Source of the DNA: Amanita rubescens
Taxonomy: Eukaryota; Basidiomycota; Agaricomycetes; Agaricales; Amanitaceae
Direction: 5' to 3'
Length of the DNA stretch: 64,000 bases
Assembly (NCBI GenBank): GCA_015039365.1
Contig: WION01000061.1
Span: forward strand, 1 to 64,000
Shown here: piece by piece, positions 58,435 to 64,000 of the stretch
Layout of the letters: each line of letters begins with the position of its first letter
How positions within the stretch are numbered: position 1 is the first letter of the stretch
Translations under genes and position numbers: made by a program
The notes under the pieces: generated by a model
Told to the model about the DNA's origin: nothing
Database searches by the model: none
What the model saw: the letters and a program-made list of their open reading frames with translations, nothing else

Positions 58435-58747
58435 AGCGTTTCGGAACATAGTGAAAGAATTCAACGTTCCGATTTCGAATGAGGTGGTAATCTTCTGAAG
58501 CTCTGGCATGACTTGCCGTGGCTTCGTCGACAGCAAGGAAACGTCAGTGACCCATCGTTAACTCGTTGTACGGCGTACGGGTTGAGCTCGTCTCGAAGAC
58601 ATGTATATATAACTCAAAAATCGCAGCTTACGCTTGCGACGTTTGTTCCACCGTCCGCGTCAACACTTTGATAGGATGGACTCGCTGGCGCCGGCGTTGC
58701 ACAACTTGCACACGTACTGTGCTGGGTATTGAGTACGTTAATAAGTT

Positions 58748-59168
58748 CCGCGATAATAATTTCCGGCCATTCCCCGATCCCGAAAGATGCGCTTCCTTTC
58801 ACTCCTCCACCTCGTCGTCGCCAACCCTTACACAATCTCGTCCTCTTTTCTCAACCGCCCTCCTCTGGGCAGCAAGCCCGTGCCGCTGCACTTATCCTCC
58901 CGTTGGCATGGGTCCGGCCCGACTTCTGAGCCTTTTTGGGCCTTTCCGCTTTCGGGCCTTTCCAGCGACTTGCCTACTTTCGGCTTTCCCCAAATGGAAA
59001 TGCCACGCGATCGCGCGGCCGGCCAAACCAAAGCAAAATGAATAAACATTGAACGTTGAACTTTGGAAAAGGAAAAAACACACATTCCACATAGCGAGAG
59101 ATTTATCTACCTACAATCTCGAGCCCGCCCACTATCAATCGAGATAAGCCCGATAAAGAACTTATTGG
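58748..59168. mobile_element. Insertion in the promoter of F-box copy 2
   Basis: Unit 1 reads AATAAGTT directly before GACAGCGGC. In unit 2 about 420 bases intervene, bordered by AATAAGTT and the inverted AACTTATT. No coding capacity. The nature is uncertain: a small element with a palindromic target, or sequence lost from unit 1. Confidence 0.45.
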
Positions 59169-59327
59169 CAGCGGCACCGCACTCACGTCACGCGTCCGAG
59201 TCACTTAACTTGGGCATAAGAATCCCCTGCTGTTAGGTTCCATAGCTTGGCTTACGAGGTGAGTAAAGCAGTACTAATGGATGCTGTGCATACTTCTGAA
59301 GCACAATATCTCTCTCCGCTTAGGCTC

Positions 59328-60671
59328 ATGGGGTCCCTACAGTTGCCCAACACAGCAACGTTAACCCACGTCGACGAGAGCGATCATAGTATCGATTTTC
59401 CGTCGCCAATCGGAAATGTGCCAAGCGAGGTGCTCAGCCACATCTTTGTTCTATGCAGTTGTGACTACCCCGTCCCCCTACTCTATCACCAATGGGAAGT
59501 TCTGCATCAGGTTACCATCTCGCATGTGTGCTCGAGGTGGCGTCAGGTCGCGCTAAGCACTGGTGTGCTATGGAGCAGTGTTAGAATTTCGAAATTTGAT
59601 TCAGATTACGCGCGCTGCCGCTTCCTGTACCAGACGTGGGTTGGCCGAGCATGCGATTATCCATTGACCGTCACTCTCACTTTTTCCGGTCCTCTTACCG
59701 ACCTCTACAATGTTTTTCTGGACTTGGTGGTTCCATTTCGGATCAAAGCGCTCCACATGACACTGCCAAGTGATAAATTCTTCGATTTGCCGTCCTTCGA
59801 TGTGGAAGAGTTTGGGATTGACGTGACCAATTTCCTGATGGAGGGAGACTTGAGTCCTTTAATGGAAAGGGCACGGCGGATCTGTATTTGGACTTTAGGT
59901 CCACGATCGGTGCGATCGCAGTTCGGGGAGCGAATAAAAGCGTTGTCTTTGTCGTGGCACCAATTGCGTTCTTTTGAATGCCATTCTAACTTGGTGTCCC
60001 TTTCAACCTGGCTCGATATCCTGCACCAAGCCAAGACGCTTCAGTCCCTCGAAAGGTGCCGTTTGACCATATCCGAGGTTGGAAGTGGACCTCTGGTTGG
60101 GGTTTGTATGCCCAACCTGCGTTGGTTCGCGTTATCACTGCTAGGCCCTATACATCCTGATTCAGCCATCCCTTTAATTGCAGCTCCCAACATCACCACG
60201 CTCGGAATCACTTCCCCTGGTAATTGGTCTTCCAATACATATGATATCATAGCAAAGCACTACAAGTTGCATCAACTGCAACACTTTTGGATTCACGCAG
60301 CACAATTCCCCCTCCGCATTGCCCAGATTTTAGCGGACGCGCCTATGATCGACAATTTAAAGGTCCTGGGCAAACCCGTCCTGGATGCCGAGACTCGGAA
60401 AGACATTGCAAGTGGGCGGTTGGGACGTTACCTTACGTCACTCCATATCAACGGTTGTTTTGATAGCGCAGGGGAATGGCTCGACATGATAGAGTCCCGA
60501 CAAAAGAATGTGAATTTGATGATCACACACGTGTCAAACTGGCGAGAACTGTTTACAGGGATAAAATCGGTCGAATTTTGGCATGTGTACAATGCTCGGG
60601 ACTACAAGGAAAGAGTGGCTGCTCTGGAGGCGCTTGGTATAACTATCAGATTATATCCTGAGCGCTTGTAG
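59328..60671 (+). CDS. F-box protein, copy 2
   Basis: 447 residues from MGSLQLPNTATL, collinear with copy 1 and highly similar. The F-box (NVPSEVLSHIFVLCS, SRWRQVALSTGVLW) is conserved. Changes cluster in the mid region (PLTVTLTFSGPLTD versus PLNLTLTSSPRNN) and around residue 330. Both copies keep full frames despite many substitutions, which suggests selection. A 5' UTR intron is likely at 59259-59323. As for copy 1, the target of the SCF complex is unknown. Confidence 0.8.
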   Translation: MGSLQLPNTATLTHVDESDHSIDFPSPIGNVPSEVLSHIFVLCSCDYPVPLLYHQWEVLHQVTISHVCSRWRQVALSTGVLWSSVRISKFDSDYARCRFLYQTWVGRACDYPLTVTLTFSGPLTDLYNVFLDLVVPFRIKALHMTLPSDKFFDLPSFDVEEFGIDVTNFLMEGDLSPLMERARRICIWTLGPRSVRSQFGERIKALSLSWHQLRSFECHSNLVSLSTWLDILHQAKTLQSLERCRLTISEVGSGPLVGVCMPNLRWFALSLLGPIHPDSAIPLIAAPNITTLGITSPGNWSSNTYDIIAKHYKLHQLQHFWIHAAQFPLRIAQILADAPMIDNLKVLGKPVLDAETRKDIASGRLGRYLTSLHINGCFDSAGEWLDMIESRQKNVNLMITHVSNWRELFTGIKSVEFWHVYNARDYKERVAALEALGITIRLYPERL

Positions 60672-60975
60672 TACCTATAATTTCCTCAATCTGCCAGCAG
60701 CCGGCAATATTTGGGGAAATTTCGATATCTTCCGCGCCGGTGCTAGTTTTGCCTTCGTGTTCTTTTAGTAACTGATTGTAGTGGCCATGATTTGTAAAAA
60801 AAGGAAAATTGATCCAGAAAGACTTTCTCCTTCACGTCTCCTCGTCAGCCCGACTTGATTGAGGATAACGCAATAAAAAGTCTGGCTGCATCGGTGAACG
60901 CGTGGAAAGATTCGTCAGACTACTAAATGGGATTTATTCTCTTTGTGAGGAGTCTGATATAAGTTGGTAAGGGAA

Positions 60976-61237
60976 GATTTCGTGTTCATGTAAAGTGGAA
61001 TACGCACGCGACGGTTTAGATGTTCCCAGCTCGCCGAACGGTCGAGTCGTCGTAAATGTGTACAAATATTGTGGGTCCTACTAACGCAACGCCACGAGAC
61101 TAGATAACGACTGCTCGCTTAACTCCCTCACGACCCCTAAAAATCGAGATCACTCACTCGATCACCCACTGGAGTGGGAGGAACAAGCGGAGCTGCCATG
61201 TCTAAGACCCAGATTCTAAGGAAGAGGAGCTAACGCA
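60976..61237. other. Spacer before the hAT element
   Basis: No coding signal. It ends with the left target duplication CTAACGCA (61230-61237). Confidence 0.5.
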
Positions 61238-62347
61238 TAGTGCTGCAGAGTCTGGTCCTGTCCAGTCTTTTGGCCCTGGAGGCAGGACCAAAGACAGGAC
61301 CGAAGACCGTGAGCACAAAAGAGCACAGGACAGGACCGAGACCGATGTAGGACTGGACTGCAGTCCTGGATCGGTCTTGGACCGGTCCTGACCAGTCTCG
61401 GACTGAATGCGGTCTCAGACCGGTCCAGACTGGTCCTGACCGGTCTTCAGCAGTCTTGGCAACTTGAAGACCAAGTCTGGTGCTTACTTATACCATACTC
61501 AGTCATATATAATGTTTAAACAAAGCTGGAGGCACTAAGGAGTCAAACCGCTCATAGGGGATGTTGAGACATGTAATCAGGTGAGACTCGTCGAAGAGCG
61601 AAGCCTTGCGATGGGCACATCAGCGGGAAACACGAAAACGATGAAAAGCGTCGAAAAAGCGTCAAAATCATTGGCATTGAGCTAGAACTGTCGTAAATGC
61701 TTTGATATTGTCTCATAATCATCAGGAGTACGTTGGGAATGTGTCAGGAATATGTTGAAGGTGTGGGGACCAGTGCTGGACGTCGTACAAGGCTGCTAGA
61801 GCCATGCCAAAGAGATAGTAAAGAGAGCATAACAGATCACCAAAGAGAGGTCACGTCACACATCACATATCTGAAGCGAGGCTCAATAGGCTCAGAATGC
61901 TACAAATAGCTTGTTTCTTTGGTCAGCGCGATGTAGATCTCATCGCTGCCCGATACTAAGTGAAAATGCAGTGATACGTGACTGTGTGGAGAGCTGAGCA
62001 CGAGGGAGAGACTTGCATGATAAGACTCTCAGTCGGGACCGGTCCTGACCGGTCTCGGCCAGTCCTGACCGGTCTCGGCCAGTCCTGACCGGTCTCGGCC
62101 AGTCCTGACCGGTCTCGGCCAGTCCTGACCGGTCTCGGCCAGTCCTGACCGGTCTCGGCCAGTCCTGACCGGTCTCGGCCAGTCCTGACCGGTCTCGGCC
62201 AGTCCTCAGGATCTTGAGAAAGTGAAAGACCAGGACCGGGACTGAGACAGGACCGAAAAAGACTGAGCTGCGGTCCAGTCTTTTATCAGTCCTACTCCGG
62301 TCTTTAACCAGTCCCGGACCGGTCCTGGACCGGACTCTGCAGCACTA
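61238..62347. mobile_element. Non-autonomous hAT-type DNA transposon, 1110 bp
   Basis: Ends in perfect 15-base inverted repeats TAGTGCTGCAGAGTC; 20 of the first 21 bases match. It is flanked on both sides by the 8-base duplication CTAACGCA (61230-61237, 62348-62355). An 8 bp duplication with a TAGTG-type end is the hAT signature. No transposase frame. Both subterminal regions (61250-61460, 62240-62340) are packed with GGTCCTG/CAGGACC and GACCGGTC motifs. Confidence 0.92.
62043..62206. repeat. 20-base tandem array inside the hAT element
   Basis: Eight copies of CCTGACCGGTCTCGGCCAGT, essentially identical, made of the same GACCGGTC words scattered through the element's ends. Confidence 0.95.
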
Positions 62348-62355
62348 CTAACGCA

Positions 62356-62592
62356 GATTTATATAGGCACTGTAACGATACCGACTATTTCTCCTTCCTC
62401 CTGCTTCACTCGCCCGTTCTACCAGAATCGATCAGATTAGAATGCCGAAAGAGCTTACAGCCTCAGAGCAGGCTATGGTCGCCAAAGCATCCCAAGATCT
62501 CCATCGGTACCAAAAGATCTGCATAGAACACTCAGCCGTGTTTCGCGTGACGAAGAAGACAGGTCTACGCGAGAGCGTGTCCACAGCATGAG
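62356..62592 (+). pseudogene. Truncated hypothetical coding start
   Basis: A 49-codon frame from ATG 62443 (MPKELTASEQAMVAKASQDL to GLRESVSTA) stops at 62592, where AT-rich, CpG-containing sequence begins. A coherent frame (DLEAFTKYQEYVAHPAAFAP to VLQYAA) resumes at about 62964-63107 beyond the AT-rich block. This suggests one gene interrupted by an insertion. Family not recognised. Confidence 0.35.
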
Positions 62593-62955
62593 CAGGTGCA
62601 ATAGCTTACCTATTGCGATATGATCTTAGCACTACCCTTCGGCGTAGTAGTGATAGTAAGAGGAAGAGAATGGATTGTCCTATTCTACGATACAGGACAG
62701 GTTTATATACTAAGAAAGAACAAATATGTGTCTACATATGTGTAAGCGTATAGTATAGATGAGAAGATATGGCGTGCTAAGCACACCATAAGATGTGATC
62801 ATGAGTTTATCATGATGTCACCATGATATCATAATGAAGTCATTATGATGTCATCTCTATGTCATACATAAAGGATGACGCGAGCGATATGAGTAACATT
62901 GATTGTAGTCAATCAGTAGTTAATCATTCTATAAATATAATTCTATATTTAACAT
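62593..62955 (-). mobile_element. AT-rich LTR-like block
   Basis: About 360 bases with a TATATAAA box on the minus strand near 62702-62709, an inverted TGTTAAATATAG end at about 62955 and repeated CATGATGTCA/TCATGATATC words. It resembles a solo LTR read from the minus strand, but no target duplication or clean second end was found. Confidence 0.3.
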
Positions 62956-62963
62956 CGCGAAGA

Positions 62964-63107
62964 TTTAGAAGCATTTACTAAATATCAAGAATACGTGGCA
63001 CACCCAGCGGCCTTCGCGCCACACCTCTGCGAACCCGACCGTTCCATTGAAGATGCGGAGAATATGCTCAAGAAGGACTGCAAAACTGTACTCCAGTATG
63101 CTGCATA
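62964..63107 (+). other. Possible continuation exon of the interrupted gene
   Basis: Open plus-strand frame with balanced composition (EPDRSIEDAENMLKKDCKTV), ending at TAA 63107. An antisense frame of 118 codons overlaps and may be the shadow. Confidence 0.3.
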
Positions 63108-63274
63108 AAGTTCGATGGAGTGACAGCGCCGCTAATCTACTGTTTTCTGTAGTCACTTTCAAGTGGTAGAAGCCAGACTTTTTCTCTCCTGGCTCTTGAT
63201 GACAAAGGTGGTCGAACACGGAAAACACGTATATTTGGAATGCATTCATCGCAAAGTGGAACTCGAGTACGTGC

Positions 63275-63700
63275 TTGTGTTCTGGTCTAGCAGGCATGCC
63301 TATTAACAGCTTTTCAAGCAAACAGGATCCTTGTGTTACTATCCCCTCCCGATTCCCGGCTTCTATTGATGGTGAACCTGCACCACTGTTCGATTATCCC
63401 AACACCATCCCTGCTCGTACATTCAAGTCGGAAGAGGTCATGAACCTACCTTGTGTTCCGATCCAGGAGGTGGAGCTTATGCAATATCAACGACGTCCAG
63501 AACTGCTTCAGAAGGAGACCTTTGTGTCCTACAATGAACATGATGAAGAGTATGAAGTCTTTCGTATTCCGGCGTTTGTTACCATAGATCAAGAAAGAAT
63601 TTTTTACATGGTGTATGCTGATTTGCCTGAAGCGTTTGCTATTACCAGTACCCATTTGTTTGAGGACCTTCATACATCAGAGCGGGTTCTTAGTAACTAA
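63275..63700 (+). CDS. Hypothetical protein fragment
   Basis: 141 codons; the latter two-thirds look coding (EVELMQYQRRPELLQKETF, EEYEVFRIPAFVTIDQERI, ADLPEAFAIT) and end at TAA 63700. The start is unclear and might lie in an upstream exon. Family not recognised. Confidence 0.35.
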   Translation: MCSGLAGMPINSFSSKQDPCVTIPSRFPASIDGEPAPLFDYPNTIPARTFKSEEVMNLPCVPIQEVELMQYQRRPELLQKETFVSYNEHDEEYEVFRIPAFVTIDQERIFYMVYADLPEAFAITSTHLFEDLHTSERVLSN

Positions 63701-64000
63701 AATGTAAATGAAGGCTCGTCTATCCCAATTCATTGATTTCCTATTGGTTCAGTTTAGCTATTCAATTCAGTGGCTTGTATGCGGAGAAATTGAGGTGCGT
63801 TTGGTACTGTAGTTGTGATGTCACTTGTCAAGCAGAATTACGAGAGCGAGGAAGTGTCTGTGTGCCCGGCAGTGTGCCCCATGGTGGACAAGAGGCAACG
63901 GGGCTAAGGGCCAATGACGAAGTGAACTTTGCGTTAATTCAGGTGCGGACTGAAGTGCTCACTGTAGCCACTGGCAGGACTCAGGAGTAGGCGACGACCA
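63701..64000. other. No gene recognised
   Basis: An 85-codon frame runs to 63990, with no supporting features. Confidence 0.4.

Larger units (their letters stand above)
58435..60975 (+). repeat. F-box tandem duplication, unit 2
   Basis: Homologous to 56060-58140 except for about 420 extra bases at 58748-59168 in the promoter. Confidence 0.85.

Noticed and set aside
62043..62206. CRISPR-like regular array
   Set aside because: Units are directly adjacent with no spacers, in a fungal genome and inside a hAT element.

Overview
The window is nuclear DNA of a basidiomycete fungus, most likely an Agaricomycete. Conserved genes are broken by many 45-65 base GT..AG introns and even by micro-exons. 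Families typical of Agaricomycetes are present: a Plavaka transposase, a DUF6532-like protein, F-box paralogues, a cAMP-receptor-like 7TM receptor and an Spt5-like protein. The species cannot be named from this sequence. All exon structures were spliced by hand from the sequence and no database was searched.

Layout. 0.3-2.2 kb: a P-loop kinase-like gene and TMA22/DENR, both minus. 2.4-15.7 kb: a duplicated block pairing a seven-transmembrane receptor (two copies) with a SWIM-finger/ATP-dependent DNA ligase (one nearly complete copy, two decayed fragments). A 3.07 kb Tc1/mariner element sits inside the first copy, and a decayed WD40 gene lies between the copies. 16.4-19.7 kb: CHS5 and CDK8/SSN3, head to head across a 90 base promoter. 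20.0-25.3 kb: a repeat island with a decayed copy of the ligase promoter holding a MITE, two inverted related LTRs, a Plavaka-like remnant and satellite arrays. 25.6-28.6 kb: a host gene split by a 2.42 kb non-autonomous LTR element. 29.4-37.1 kb: an Spt5-like gene, a basic hypothetical protein and a DUF6532-like gene. 37-43 kb: decayed sequence, including a possible Clp1-like tail. 43.4-50.1 kb: a nearly intact Plavaka transposon, a minisatellite and a perfect 535 base tandem duplication. 51.5-53.3 kb: eIF3e. 54-61 kb: hypothetical fragments and a tandem F-box pair. 61.2-62.3 kb: a non-autonomous hAT element full of an amplified 20 base motif. The remainder is unassigned.

Two themes link the observations. 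First, the old repeats have lost CpG by C-to-T change. Repeat pairs inside this window show it directly, and the only LTR-LTR differences in a young element are CpG transitions; this points to CpG methylation of repeats. Second, several conserved genes carry isolated one-base insertions. These are either assembly errors or real decay and should be settled first.

Housekeeping roles: TMA22 and eIF3e act in translation initiation and ribosome recycling, CDK8 in Mediator, CHS5 in exomer-dependent export of chitin synthase, and the Spt5-like protein probably in transcription elongation.
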